From contig JAPEHQ010000012.1 of NCBI GenBank assembly GCA_027405735.1, forward strand, positions 1,116,001 through 1,180,000: a stretch of DNA of 64,000 bases. The letters are read 5' to 3'. Source of the stretch: Mucor racemosus (lineage: Eukaryota > Mucoromycota > Mucoromycetes > Mucorales > Mucoraceae). Every line of letters begins with the position of its first letter. The stretch's first letter is position 1. The notes below the pieces were generated by a model. That model did not search any database. It had not been told where the DNA came from and saw only the letters and a program-made list of their open reading frames with translations. Shown one piece after another: positions 36,399 to 49,139 of the stretch. The position numbers and the translations under genes are program-made.

Positions 36399-37525
36399 TT
36401 ACAATAGCCCCACATTACGTAAATTATCATGAACTACAATATCATTCACTGCATTCATAACAAATTTGATCTGTTTGGTTTCTGTTGCGCAAGTAAGATG
36501 AGTATAGATTTGCTTTGTGTCTGCTCTTGTATTGAGAGTAATAAACTTTTCTAAAAGATATTGACAAGCAGCATCGTAATTATCACCACCTTTATAATCA
36601 TTAAAGAATTCACCCAAGGGGCTTCTTGGAAGCTTTTCAGCAAACAAATCAATCTTGTTTAAAAACAGAATAATCGAAGTTTTTATAAACCATCGTGAAT
36701 TACAAATTGAATCAAATAAAGTTAAAGATTCTTGTAAACGATTCACACTTTCATCTTCAAACAAAACTTGATCATATTCTGAAATCGCAACCAAGAAAAC
36801 CAAAGCTGTTACATTTTCAAAACAATGAATCCATTTCTTACGTTCAGATCTTTGTCCACCAACATCAAACATTCGATATGTCAATGATTCAATAACAAAT
36901 GTAGTTTCTGTAATACCAGTGGATTTCACACGAGAACGCAATACATCTTGATCACTAGGCATATAATTTGATTGGCCAATACGAAGAATTGAATCAAAGT
37001 AACTAGAAAAATACCCCTTAGAAATCATATATATATATATATATAAAAGCTTTTTTTTTTTGAAACTTACTAACGTGCAGAATCATTCAATTGAAATTCA
37101 TTTGATCTGTGTACGCATTGTTGAACACCTTGATCATCCCAAAGAGAAGCAATAGCTTCAACTAATTCATGGCCTAGATAATCAATCTGAGGTGGAGCTT
37201 CCAAGACCAGTCTTTTATGTCCTTCATTTTCTAGATTATCAAAGCTAATACCAAGGTTATCCATTGCTTCCAAAGTGACACGCATAGACTGCATTGTATT
37301 ACTAAAAATGACCTCTTTGAAGCTTTCTCTTTCTTCAGGTGTATATCCACCATCATGAATCAACTTCATTTGCTTTAAAATGGTTGATTTGCCTGATTCA
37401 CCAGCGCCTAAAAGCAACATTTTGATTTCTTTTCTAAGGTTAACTCGATCCCTTTTGATTTGTGCATCAATTTCTTGATTTCTTTGTTTCTCTTCAACTT
37501 GTTCGGTTGATTGACAGCAGCCCAT
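36399..37525 (-). CDS. Heterotrimeric G-protein alpha subunit
   Basis: Two exons (37071-37525 and 36399-37002) give 352 residues, the normal G-alpha length. The N-terminus MGCCQS has the myristoylation Gly2 and palmitoylation Cys3/Cys4. GTP-binding motifs are present: GAGESGKSTILKQM (P-loop), RSRVKSTGI (switch I, catalytic Arg176), DVGGQRSERKKW (switch II, catalytic Gln202), NKIDLF and TCATETK. Switch I has Ser179 where almost all G-alpha have the Mg-binding Thr. The C-terminus is NVGLL, so the Cys of the Gi-type pertussis-toxin site is absent. The intron contains an AT microsatellite. Such proteins couple 7-TM receptors to cAMP or MAPK signalling; the exact fungal subgroup cannot be assigned by eye. 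Confidence 0.95.
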
Positions 37526-37829
37526 GATGAATAAGTTAAGCAGTATTTCTCAATAATAATATAAAAAAAGAAAACAAGAAGAAAAAAGAAGATTGACAAT
37601 AAACGGGCAAAAGGATTCATTCAATCCTTAATTTATACATACGATTGATGTTTGTTTTTCATATCAAAAATTAAGGAGTAAATTTGTGTTATGTGTGCAA
37701 CCAATGGTACAGTTAAGGAAACAAGACTCAATCATGTCATTTAATATTGAATATAAACAAACAAGTTTCTCTTTTTCTTTTTGTCTCCTTAAAAATCTCA
37801 TATTGCACAGACTATTTCTTTATTTCAAA

Positions 37830-39324
37830 TCAAGGTAGTGGTGGCAATGGTTTCTCCCATTTATCTAAATCATGCACAAGAACTGATAGTTTTTGTTTTT
37901 CCATATCTAACGTTGATTTGGCAAATCTTGTAAGAGTTTTGATCATTTTCCTAGGATGTATATTTTGAAAATGAGCCAATTCGTCAGAAATTAATCGATG
38001 TATTTGATTAATTTGGTTATCAATATGATTAAGATCATTCATATTTTGTATCACTTTTTCTTTACTATCTTCAATACGCTTCTTTTTCTCTTTGGGTGAA
38101 AATAGATTATGCCAGGTTTTAGATTTACGTAAAACTTCTTTTTGTAGCTCAATGTTTTCTCTAAGAGCACATCTTTGATTTATCAAATTGAAAGGTCTTT
38201 GTAAGGAGAGCTATTTTATGCATTTTTTGGAAATTAGTGTTGTGTAAAGTAATATATAAATATACCTGATCGAGATATAACAACTTACTAAAATACCGTC
38301 AATCATATTATAAGCCATTTGATTGACTTGAAGTAATTCCAACCAGGGAGATGCATGCTTTAAAAAACATTAGAAACATTTCATCGAGTAAATATAACGG
38401 GGCTTACGCTTTTCTCAAATGTTGAATTTGCACATACTCTTATCGTTTCTATAGCGAGTGTGTTACATGTAAACATTTCGGATGCCTCTAAACAAGATGA
38501 AGCCACAGAAACATCTTGTGCCACCAGCACCATATCGCGTTCTAATTCTTTTTTAAAAAGTGTTATTTTGTTGAGCCATTCTCTATATTTTTATAAATAC
38601 CTGATCCGGCATGTTTCAATCTTCGACCTGCCAATACTACATTTAAATAATGCTCTTTTAAAGGCATCATGATTTCTTGTGCATATTTCAGAAAGTATTC
38701 TTCATCTTTACTACTCATCATACTACTATTAGCAAGTGGAATATCCTTAATCTTTTCCAACATGAGTTTTCTCCTTGAAAATGAATTATCTCGAATTACA
38801 GACTTTTGTAGATCGCAAGATGATCGAACAAATGAAATTACGAGATCATGATATTTTAGGATAGGATGGTATTGAAGCCATTCCATAAAGGATTGTAGTT
38901 TCATTAGTGTAGCATCCATCAATACCAATGGCGGAGGCCGTAAATCAATGTTGTTTGGATCAGACAGTTGGTTAAATGTGGGTAGAAATAGTTCAGGCAT
39001 CTCATAGAGTAATTCTTTACGAAGAAATGAGAAATCTTGTAGTTTTCTAGTAACAAGACGCATAGTGTCTGGTTTACCGATCTATATAAATATGCATAAA
39101 TATGAATTGAATGGATATAAGCATGGAGCATGTACCCTACCTGCCCACTTTTTATAAGATATGATACTTCTGAACCTTGATTTTCAGGGTTTTGTTGTTG
39201 TATTAATGGTCTAGTTACTGCCCAGGTATATTGATAAATGCTGCTATGTTTTATAATGGGAGAATAGCATGGTTCCATTTTCAAATGCAATTCTATTTCT
39301 CAATGTATCAGAAACCGATATTAC

Positions 39325-39364
<40 letters not shown>

Positions 39365-42007
39365 CTTACCGTCTAAACAGGTTGTTAATTCAGGAATCCT
39401 GCATATATTTACAGCGTGTTCATCTCGTAAATTTACTGCATCAATCACAGCACCATACCTTACTATGGCCTTGATAAACGTAATTGCATTTGATATATTA
39501 TGTATAGATGCAAGAGTAGATGTTTCTGCAGCAATATGTAAAGCTGTATTACCGTGACACCAATCACGAACATTGACAACATGTCTCATCTTTTTAACAA
39601 TGTAACCTAAACTATTATTTCCAAATACCAAATGTCGACCTAAATGCAATGCAATTAAATGAAGTATAGTTCTTCCATCTTTATCTACGCGAGAGAAATC
39701 TTTTGTGTGAGAAATCATTGTTTCCACAAGATCTAATCGACCATTTGCTGCCCAGGTCATTAATGGAGATCTGCCATGTTTGTCAATATCATTGAAAATT
39801 GCATCAACAAAAATGCTTGTTTGTTGCTTTAATGCTTGTTTAATAAAATCTAAATTTCCACATAAATGGTAAAATGTTTCTCCCTTGAAATTCTTCTTTC
39901 TGGAGATTTTAGGGATTGTAACATGTTGTAAAATGTACATGATAAATTCCATTGATCCTCCATTTCTTGCGGCTATATGAAGGGACGTATCTCCAGTTTT
40001 TCTATTGATTTGATCCAACAAAGATCGAGTATCATTATGCACTATTGCTTTCAAAATATCTATATTATTTGTGCTGCTAGCATACAATGCTGCCGTATTC
40101 CCAAAACAATCAACAGTATCCATGGTAGTTTGAACATCAGCAAAATTCCGTAATAACATTTCAATAGTAGCAATAGATTTACTTTGAATTGCAGCGATAA
40201 GGGGTGTCTTGTTTAGATCGTTCTTTGTTTCTATTGTACGATGCAGCTTTTGTTGGCGGATCAATAATTCTGCAGCAATCTGTGTCTGGCCATTAAAACA
40301 AGCTATCATGAGTGCATTATTACCATCTACATCATGTATATCAGGTACATCATCATGGTCTATTATATCTTGTCGAAATTTTCTAATGTCACCGGTCTTG
40401 ATACATGACCAAAATTCAACGTTTTGTTTTGATAATCTTGACAAATACGGATGTGCTTCGAGAATATATTCTAAAACACCTTCAAATGTACTTAGAGCAT
40501 AGCCATATTTACCGGTTATAATGTTCCTTTCAAAGGTGTAATCCTATGTTTAAAAGTCAGTAAGTTATTATTGTATCATAGTGTGTACATAAACATACTT
40601 TCATGTAAATTAGATTCGCTGTAAGATGAGGTACTTTACTTCGAATCAATGTTATCAATAATAATGGTATAAGTGAGTCTGAATCACTATCTTGTGTTAA
40701 TTCAGATACTGTATTTAATAGACAATCTAATTTCTCTGCTGGTGTACGAAACGAACCAATTCTTTCAAAATTTGCAATTGCATTGTAAACTCTTTTTCGT
40801 GGATCTGTAATTGAAATAGGTAATGCAATTTGTGAAAAATCCAAATGCTCCATGTCTTCCAACGAAGATGTTAATGTTTTATCTTCTGGTAGTAGTAGTT
40901 GTGTAATTTTAAAAAATGCTACGTCGTATGTTAGATCCATGAAATAACTAAACAGAGTTTGAGTCGACTTATCAATGGCATTTCTTTTATAAAATACCTT
41001 TCAAATGCTCCACACAAGTTGTCGACGTTTAAATTTGTCGATACATTTGCCATTGCAGTCGAATCAAGACTTCCTATAAGCTAATATCCATAAGTAAATG
41101 TATAATTCCACCAAAAATTCATTTTTTCAACTCACATCGTAGCCTTCGTAAAGTATTTCTTCCATGCATTCATGTAAACTTGGAAGCGAATCACAATAAA
41201 CTGATGTATCACAAAACTTTAAAACCAACAAATCTATTTTATGTATAACATCATTGCTATTATTTGTTGGTAATATCCTTCGAATCATTTCTTTAAATCT
41301 AATGATAAAAAAGTAAGCAGGTGAAAAATAAAAATAAAAATAAAAATTAAAAAAAAAAGGTACCAATTTACCCCAAATTATTCAACTGATGTTGCTTTTC
41401 TTGATACTGTTGCTGCACCTAAAAGGAATTACAATACATGATGATTACCACAGAGTCACACGATATGACCACATAATGATTTACACATACTAATGGTTTC
41501 TTCTCCACAATTGCGTTAGACATTAGATCAATTATGGGCTGGTCAATGTAGAGCAGTAGATGTGTACAAATCGGATTCCCGGGTAGTGTATATAGTAATT
41601 CTGAATGAATGATTTTTACTTTTCGTTTGTTGTAATCGCAATAAATATATCCATTGGACGTTTCGTAAATCGTATCGTTTATAGACATCATTAATTGAGT
41701 GCTTTTATCATTATTAATTTGAATCTTTTTCTTTTGTAATTTTAGTCGAAAACTAGTTGAATTGGTTAATGAAGAGCCCCATGGTATATGAATTATATGG
41801 CTTTCTATAAGAGAGAGAGAGAGAAAGTGTGTGTAAAAGTTGAATAGAGAGTTATCGGGGAAAAAAATAAACTTGCTTACCTAAATAACTTGTATAAGAA
41901 GGAGAGGAAGAAGCAACATTGCTTTTATTTGTAATAGGAGGTAAAAGAACAATGGAGAATGCGGCTTTGCTGCTTAATTGAGTGTCGTTCAAAATAGATT
42001 TTAGCAT
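37830..42007 (-). CDS. VRL1: VPS9-ankyrin-PX-BAR-like sorting nexin, VRL1 (VARP-like) family
   Basis: Twelve exons on the minus strand can be joined with an open frame from ATG 42007 to the stop at 37830: 41881-42007, 41491-41804, 41372-41418, 41136-41298, 40998-41080, 40599-40947, 39370-40543, 39141-39298, 38601-39081, 38408-38541, 38289-38357 and 37830-38210. The predicted protein has 1159 residues. Domains in order are an N-terminal region, a VPS9 domain (EKLDCLLNTVSELTQD, LIPLLLITLIRSKVPHLTAN), an ankyrin block (DVDGNNALMIACFNGQT, GDTSLHIAARNG, GRSPLMTWAANGRLDLVE, GNTALHIAA), a PX domain (YTWAVTRPLIQQQ, MRLVTRKLQDFSFLRKELL) and a coiled helical BAR-like C-terminus. This matches yeast Vrl1, a Rab5-family GEF and sorting nexin of the VINE complex on endosomes. 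Confidence in the domains is high; orthology is inferred from domain order and length. Confidence 0.85.
39331..39362. repeat. (AT)n microsatellite inside a VRL1 intron
   Basis: About 16 AT units lie in the intron between the ankyrin exon and the first PX exon, close to the GTAAGT donor. They extend a false open frame into the intron (IYIYIY). Confidence 0.95.
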
Positions 42008-42284
42008 AGCCAAGTTTCTAGTAAAAACATGTAAACAATAGCCAATTTTATGCGGAAAACCCCGAGTTTATATTTGAAAAAAAAATCGATTGAGTTGTAA
42101 TATGAGAAAAAGAAGGTTTCTTGTGTAATATTGTTATATTTCCTTACAACTACCTGTAAGCCAACTTTTAATACAGCTTCTCCTTAAAATGACTCTTTTA
42201 TAGCCATTATTTGTTTTGATCTTTTTTCTCTCTTTATTTTCTTCGTAATTTTTTCTAAGCAAAAAGAGAGAAAGAGAGAGAGAA
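42008..42284. promoter_or_regulatory. Shared divergent promoter of VRL1-like and YANK kinase genes
   Basis: Only 277 bases separate the two divergent ATGs. A GA-rich tract (GAAAGAGAGAGAGAA) sits directly before the kinase ATG and could act as its 5' leader. I see no clear TATA box for either gene. Confidence 0.5.
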
Positions 42285-43986
42285 ATGGGAACCATATGCT
42301 GTAAAGAAGAGCCAGTTGATTTACTAAGTGAAGGTATAGAATAACAAAATAAAAATATAAATAAAAAAAGGAGGGAGTTTTAATGAATTTTACATTGAAC
42401 TACATTTATTACTATTGTAGTTGAATTATCCCATTTCATTTTATTAAGGTCAGTGGGTAAGGGTGCATTTGGAAAAGTGCGAGTTGTTCAACATAAAGGC
42501 ACCAAAAAGTTGTTTGCCCTGAAATACATTAATAAAGATAAATGTATACAAATGAAAGCAATGGATAACATTATTTCAGAAAGAAGATTGTTAGAACACA
42601 TTGATTATAATCTTATTGTCAATCTAAGATATGCATTTCAGGACGATGAAAACCTGTTTATGGTACTCGACTTGATGCTAGGTGGAGATTTACGCTTTCA
42701 TTTAGATAAATTAGGATGTCTGCCAGAAAAACATGTTCAGTTTTATGCTGCAGAAATCGCATTAAGTCTTCATTATTTGCATACCAAGAATATTATCCAT
42801 AGGTAACTTTATTAAGCAGCTCATGTAGAATTCATATTAAATCAAAAGATACATAGAGACTTGAAGCCGGATAATATACTTTTGGATGAAAAGGGACATG
42901 CTCATTTAACCGATTTCAATATTGCTGTGCAATTAAATCCAAAAAGTTCAAAACCTCTTAACTCTATTGCAGGAAGTCTTGCTTACATTTCACCAGAAAT
43001 ATTGAAAAAACAAGGTTATTCTTATTCGGTTGATTGGTGGTCATTAGGAATTGTGTTGTATGAACTTTTATATGGTCAGGTATGTCTATTTATTACGCAT
43101 GTAAATATATCGAAAGATTTAATACCGTATTTAGAGACCATTTAGAGCAAAATCAAACGAAGATTTACAAAAATCAATCATTTCTGATCCGATCGAATTC
43201 CCAAGAGAACCTAAAGTATCTCATGAAGCCATGGATTTTATTCGCGAACTATTGAATAGAGATATTTCTCGACGTATTGGAGTAGGGGAATCAGGGTTCA
43301 AGCGGTTGAAAAGACATCCTTGGCTTAAAGAAACATGCTGGGATATTCTTTCATCAAAGACTGTCGGTGCACCATTTATACCTGATGTAAGTTGCTATTA
43401 ACCGATAAGCGTATTTTTTTATTTATCCATTGTGAAACAATAGGAAAAACGATCTAATTTTGATCCCACTCACGAGTTGGAAGAAGTTTTGTTGGAAGAA
43501 AATCCACTAAAAGTAAAAAAGAGAGCATTCCAACCAAAAGCAAGTACTTCAAATGATGATTTATGTATGCTCCCGATTGCCATGAGCGATAGTCAGGTAC
43601 TTGAGCAAAAGTTTCTTGCTTACGATTACACAAAACCGGAAGAAAATGAAAAGCGGTCCAGGTTATTGACATCCTCAACAGCAGGAGCTCATCAAAATCG
43701 AAATAGCAATCGAAGAAACGTATGTGTATAATTTTTTTTTCTTAAATGTTAAGCTAACTGATGTCTATTCCTCTTATTATACGCAAAGCAGGATCATCAT
43801 TGTACAAATTCCACAGATGAAAATTACCCAATGCTACAAAAATCATCAATGTTATTACCAGATTTCGTTCTAAGTTCTTCATTAAGTGACAATAAGCAAA
43901 CCAATGATTTATTACTTCATAAACCACCTGTTGCGGCTCAAGGTGCAGCACGTACTATGATTAAAAACCCTATTTCTGGTGTATAA
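42285..43986 (+). CDS. AGC-type serine/threonine kinase, YANK/STK32 family, with DFN motif
   Basis: Six exons (42285-42333, 42421-42802, 42857-43079, 43135-43386, 43444-43719, 43792-43986) give 458 residues. MGTICC at the N-terminus predicts myristoylation and palmitoylation, hence membrane attachment. The kinase domain has GKGAFGKV (Gly loop), [11 protein letters not shown] (Lys), [11 protein letters not shown] (catalytic loop), TDFNIA in place of [14 protein letters not shown] and [13 protein letters not shown]. The DFN replacement and the KYINKDKC and [16 protein letters not shown] segments are hallmarks of the YANK (STK32A/B/C) family. After the domain comes [17 protein letters not shown] and a variable tail. 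Substrates of this family are poorly known. The kinase should be active, since Asp of the HRD and the ion-binding Asp are kept. Confidence 0.9.
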
Positions 43987-44099
43987 GCATAAACTGATAT
44001 TAGCGTAATCTTGGGTGGTTTATCACTATATATAAAATGCATCTTAATCTTTAAAATAAAATTTACATATAAATTAATTGTGCAGTGTAGATGTTTTTT

Positions 44100-44825
44100 A
44101 ATAGCTTATGCTCTAACTAAGCTCGAATTTTCAAATTGGAGCGCCTTACTTTTTCTAATAACTACTCTAATACCAAACACTCTTTGGGAATAGACTTTGG
44201 GTATTACTAAATAGATATAAATTGGTCGAATTAAGCTACCTATTCTTAACTTTATTATATATATCACGAAAGACTTAAAAACAGTTGAAATTCACTGCTT
44301 TTTCCTAAAAAAAAAAACTGGGTCTCACTTTTCATCCCTGCTCTATTTTTTTTTTCATCAAATAACACCACAAAAAAAATACATGCCATTGTACCTGAGA
44401 TGTTTACCTTTAATTCAAAAATGAGTGTCCAAAAATATCCTATTTTTTTGCAGTTGGTATTAATTTTTCAATGCTAATGTTTCAGATTTTTATAGATATT
44501 CACTGCTAAAAACTTTGAGGCTTCGTATCTCTACGAAAAATTAGGCTACATTAACTGTTGTTAGTAATAAAAGTTACTTGTTTTAATATGCTCTATAATA
44601 TATGCAAGTATGAAAAAACCCTGAGCACTTTTATTTTTTTACTCATTTTTTTTGGCAATTTTGTAGTAAATTTCAAAATATTCTTTAAATTGAACAACAT
44701 TTTTGTTTATATTCATGCCATTAACCACGTTGAGCTCTCTCAAACCCAATTTAGTTTTTTTTAAAATATTGATTTCTCGTGGAGATATCCTCGAAAATGT
44801 GTACAAAAAGGTACCCGTCAAAGTA
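44100..44825 (+). repeat. Dispersed repeat R1, copy D (diverged)
   Basis: This copy is homologous to 13840-14520 and 25480-26160, starting about 110 bases after the kinase stop. It keeps landmarks such as AAACTGGGTCTCACTTTTCA, TGTACCTGAGAT and GTGTACAAAAAGGTACC, but with many substitutions. The homology fades near 44825, so it is also shorter than B and C. Confidence 0.8.
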
Positions 44826-46305
44826 TCATTCTTTAGTTTAATACGCTTCGGTTAACTTGAAAATAAAAACCTACTTTTATATAGTTGACTTTTACTATTT
44901 TTTATACTTTTTTTTGTGAATATCCTCGTATATTCCACACTAGCGATACTTTTGTAAAGAAAGAGTGAAAATCCTCCAATTATCAAAACAAAAAAAAAAA
45001 AGATTTATAATCATGAGGTTTAGGGGTCCAAAAAATTTCCAAAAAACCCACCCCTCCTAAAACTTTAATATGTAATAAAATGCTAAAAAACAAGAAGATT
45101 TAGCATAGAAACCTTTAAGTGCAAGTTTATTAAAATCTCGAGATATTTGGCATCTTAGGTTGAGGTTTTAAGCGGGGGAAAAGCAAGTATTTCACATTTG
45201 AAGCCTTTACACTCGCTGAGAAATCAACATGAATAGAAATAAGTCTTTTGGCAAGATTTTATAGCATCTCAAATATAGCCTTACATTTTTCATTTCCTGA
45301 TTATCTATTGAAATGGGGGCGCGCTCCAATTTTGAATATGACCATATAAAATTGCATAATCAGGTATGCACATGCGACTGAGCTTCAATTCAAAAAAGTG
45401 TTTAAATGGAAAAAAAATCCAAAAAAATCCAAAAAAATCCTTGTATGTTTAATTGCTCATAGAAATGCATAGTAAGTTGAACTAGCGCATTAAATATCTT
45501 GGGTTCAGTTTTTAATTCTGAATCGATCTGTGTAGGTTTTGAAAATGTCTTTCTCATAAAATTTTTAGTAAATTTAATGTCAAATTCTAACGGTTTTTGA
45601 TCAAAAAGTACCCTTTGTTCAAATGTAACCCTAAAATATTTTATTTTCACGTTATACGCAACAAAATTATCTACAAGATGAGTATTTATACATAGCTGTA
45701 GCCCTATTTTTCGTGGAGATATACATTTTTTTAATCTTTTTTTTGTAAAACCGAAAATTTTTCCTTGTATATCCTCGTCCAAAATGAATCTTTTTTTGTA
45801 TTACCAAAAATCAATCATTCAATCTCAATTTTCTCGATGAAAAATCAATATTTTTTTACGAGATAAAGTTCGTTGGATAGACGCTAATGAGTACTATCCT
45901 ATGGTTTTAGCTTTGCATACCAGCCGTCCCTTCATAAATTTTTATACCACAAAAAGTGCTCTCACAAAATTTCCAAAAAAAATAAAAGTCTGTGCAGTAA
46001 TCTAGAACCTCAATAGCCTGATAGAGAATAAAAAATAAGGTAGGGTTTACTTAATAATTATTAATGGAATACCTTAATATTTCCTCGAGATATTCTCATT
46101 TCAAATGAGGTTTCTCAATTTTAAGCTGGCTATTTCTGCATCATTTAAATTTAACCAGCAATCATTATAGTAACCATCCTTGCTCTAATTAATAAAAACT
46201 GTAGCCGAGACAATATTGAATGGATACGTACTGTTTTTCAAGAAAAAATTCTATTAAAATTATTTACCAGTACAAATATTCACGTTTTTTTAGCTTATTT
46301 TGTCA
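44826..46305. other. Gene-free, repeat-like A+T-rich region with a 126-residue minus-strand frame
   Basis: The frame at 45402-45782 (-) gives a Lys/Phe-rich peptide starting MDEDIQGKIFGFTKKRL, with no domain I recognise. Phrases in this DNA such as TTTCGTGGAGATAT resemble pieces of R1, so it may be an older, decayed relative of R1. No promoter or introns were identified. Confidence 0.4.
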
Positions 46306-47384
46306 CACTACGGCCGAACTATGCTTCCCATGATGGGCATAATGATCTGCACAGATGGGCAGAATAAACCATTTTGTGCAGATCAGGCAATCCAGATGAG
46401 CAGATCAATGAGGTCAAGGTTTTTTAATCAATTTATTAAAGTATATCAATCATAATATAATTAATAATGAAGATGATTTGAATTGTTTAAAGCAGATATA
46501 TATAAGTTTCTCTGATTTATCAACTGCTGATGCTAAACTACTGTAGCATCAAATTAGTTGCGTTGACTCGCAGTAAAATAAAGCGTTTTATCAAGTACGA
46601 GGACGTTGGCGTTCAATGTATTTCAGTTAAATTAAACAGATAGTAGAGATATGTTTCATGCAGAGATATATGGATGTGTGAGAGAGCTTAGATTTATAAA
46701 CAAAAACAAATAATCCAAATTGTGATGCTTTGTCGACCTGTACAAAAAATTTTTGTGGCAATACCTGGTGGATCATCAAGTGTAATTGAAGCATTTAATT
46801 GCCAAATGTATCGAATAAAAAAGATGAAGTAGATTCATTGATACAGTATAACGGATAATAAATGCAATGTCATCATTTATTGAATGGGTGAATGTAAATG
46901 TATAAAGCAAAGCTTAATTTTTTTGAATGAAACTACTACTAATAATTCTGATTAACATCAATAAGTTCAAAAATCATAATTAAGTGCAATAATTGCTATT
47001 AAATTGCATAATTTGATATGCAGAAAACTCTTGAAGAATTCATTCTTTTTTTTTTGACAATTCTACAAATCATCGTTCAATAGGACTGAATATTAATGAA
47101 CCAGAGAAAATAAAACCGGTAAAAAACTGGTATCCAAAGTACATCGAGATCAAGATTGATAAAAGGTGCATTCATTATGTAGTCGAAATCGCAACATTTT
47201 GATATGGATAGAAATTACAGGACCAAGATGTTGTGTTTGCCTAAGGATTTTTAAAAAAGTTTAAAAGCATACTTCATCGGACTTACTTAAACGTTAAATA
47301 CTCACCATATGCTATTAGTATCATCTTGTTTTTTATTTAATTGCTGTATTATTAAAAATCAAGCTTTTCATAGCTCATAAAAAT

Positions 47385-48375
47385 GATAATGGGATGTTTC
47401 TAATTTTAGATCGACATTTATCATAAGGAGGCGGGCTGAGGATACGTTTGATACTAGTGTAGATGAAACCAGTCAATTCAATTGATGGAATTTGAATGCA
47501 AATACAGAGGAATTATTTGTAAGTTATTTAAGTTGGTTCTGGTAAAGCATTGAATAAATGGGCTTGGGACAGAGCGGGTTGCAGTAAATTATGATGTTAT
47601 TTACTAAAATAAAAAAAATATAAAAATAAAAGCAGTAGAAATACAATTATAATCAGCTAACGTTTTTATTACAAAAGATTTCTGAAGAGTTAAAATAATT
47701 GAAAAGTATGAGGGTATTTATAGTGATTTGGAGAACTTGGATACCATCAGACTTGAATGGATGTATATTTAGTAATCTTCCAGTTTTGAGCACATTGTTA
47801 TTGATTTGATATTTTAAGGGGTAAATTGTGTAGAGCATTGACCATAAGGGATTGTATGTCAAGTGTGAAAATATCGACCTTTTTGGGAAATGGTTGTTTT
47901 GTTTATTTCTGTTATATCTATTTTATGTAACCTTGATTTTTAAGGGGTAGTTTTTAAATGCTTGAATCTTATTTATATTGATAGTGCAACTTCGATATAG
48001 ATGAGTAGTTGACTAAATTGATATCTTTGTTTATTATCATTATTGATTTGGATAGAAACCTGTTTTGATATATATGTCATTTGTGTAATTTATTGCGCCG
48101 TGATCAAGGGTGCTATCATCTACACGACATGTATGGTTCAAAAAGGGTATTTCATATTTTTAGCATGCGTTTGTTATTGTGTTCAATTGAAGCGTTTGTT
48201 TATTATTGTTGTTCACATTTCTAGTGGCATCATATTTTATGAGCGACACTTGGAATTTAGGTTGTTTTATTTTTATCAAGCGTTTTTAGTATGTAATTCC
48301 ACTACACGGGTAAAAAGGCGGCAATAGGATACAGTGATGATGGCCATCATATTTATGTTTATGATATTGGAGAGG
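47385..48375 (+). pseudogene. Dynein intermediate chain fragment, third copy (split and degenerate)
   Basis: The first part (about 47385-47575) encodes FDTSVDETSQFN, then a TGA where a neighbouring copy has Leu, then WNLNANTEE and KALNKWAWD. The second part (about 48300-48370) resumes with KKAAIGYSD and YVYDIGE after about 720 bases of unrelated sequence, which may be an old intron or an insertion. Its stop codons differ from those of the other two copies. Confidence 0.62.
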
Positions 48376-48384
48376 AGGTAATAA

Positions 48385-49115
48385 GACTAAAACTCAATGT
48401 AAATTACCTCTAATTCATCAATAATTATAAAGACTATATTATTATCAAATAAACTATCACAGAATATTAACATGTATAAATATTTACAGTAATAAGCTTG
48501 AATCAAGTGGGTACAGCATCGTAAATTCTTGAAAAAGTTCTCAAGTAGTATAAATTCTCTTATTTTTAAGACTTATAGAGCTTATAAGCGGGATATTAAT
48601 TTAGAAAATTATTTTTGTCCAGATCATCAATTTTGGCATTTTTTAAATTTTTTTTTTGATTTTGCAAATCTAGAGTTAATTACACTACCAATTATAAAAA
48701 CAAAAAATACACACATATAGAGAGTTTAGCGCTCTATTTGCTGAATAAAAAATAACAAATATTTTTATTGTAAAATATTATATGAAAATCCTTTAATCAA
48801 AAAACCGTTTTTGGGACAAAACTACAAATTTTCATTACTTAACATTTAATATTAAGGTTTTATAAAATGTGTATTAGTCATGGCTACAATTTTCTCTCAC
48901 AATGTAGTATATTTAAACGTTGATTTTGGTATCAAAATTTGACTTTTGTATTTTTTGATCAAAATCATGAGTATTGGTAAGGATAAAATGAGCCCCGAAA
49001 ATGTCCGCTATAAAGTCTAAATTTTCAGACCGTACGTGGTTAAATATAAGAAACGTTTAAAAAAAAACCGCATTTTTATTTAAAACTTAGATATATACCA
49101 TAGTATAAGATATTT
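48385..49115 (-). repeat. Repeat block R2, copy 3 (inverted)
   Basis: This is the reverse complement of 17385-18140 and 20816-21560 over almost its whole length. The homology fades at ATTCGATATTGCG, the same place where the other two copies end. Confidence 0.85.
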
Positions 49116-49139
49116 GGCCATTCGATATTGCGAAATGTT

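Noticed and set aside
39308..39369. IYIYIY extension of the ankyrin exon
   Set aside because: It is an AT microsatellite in an intron that starts with a consensus GTAAGT donor.
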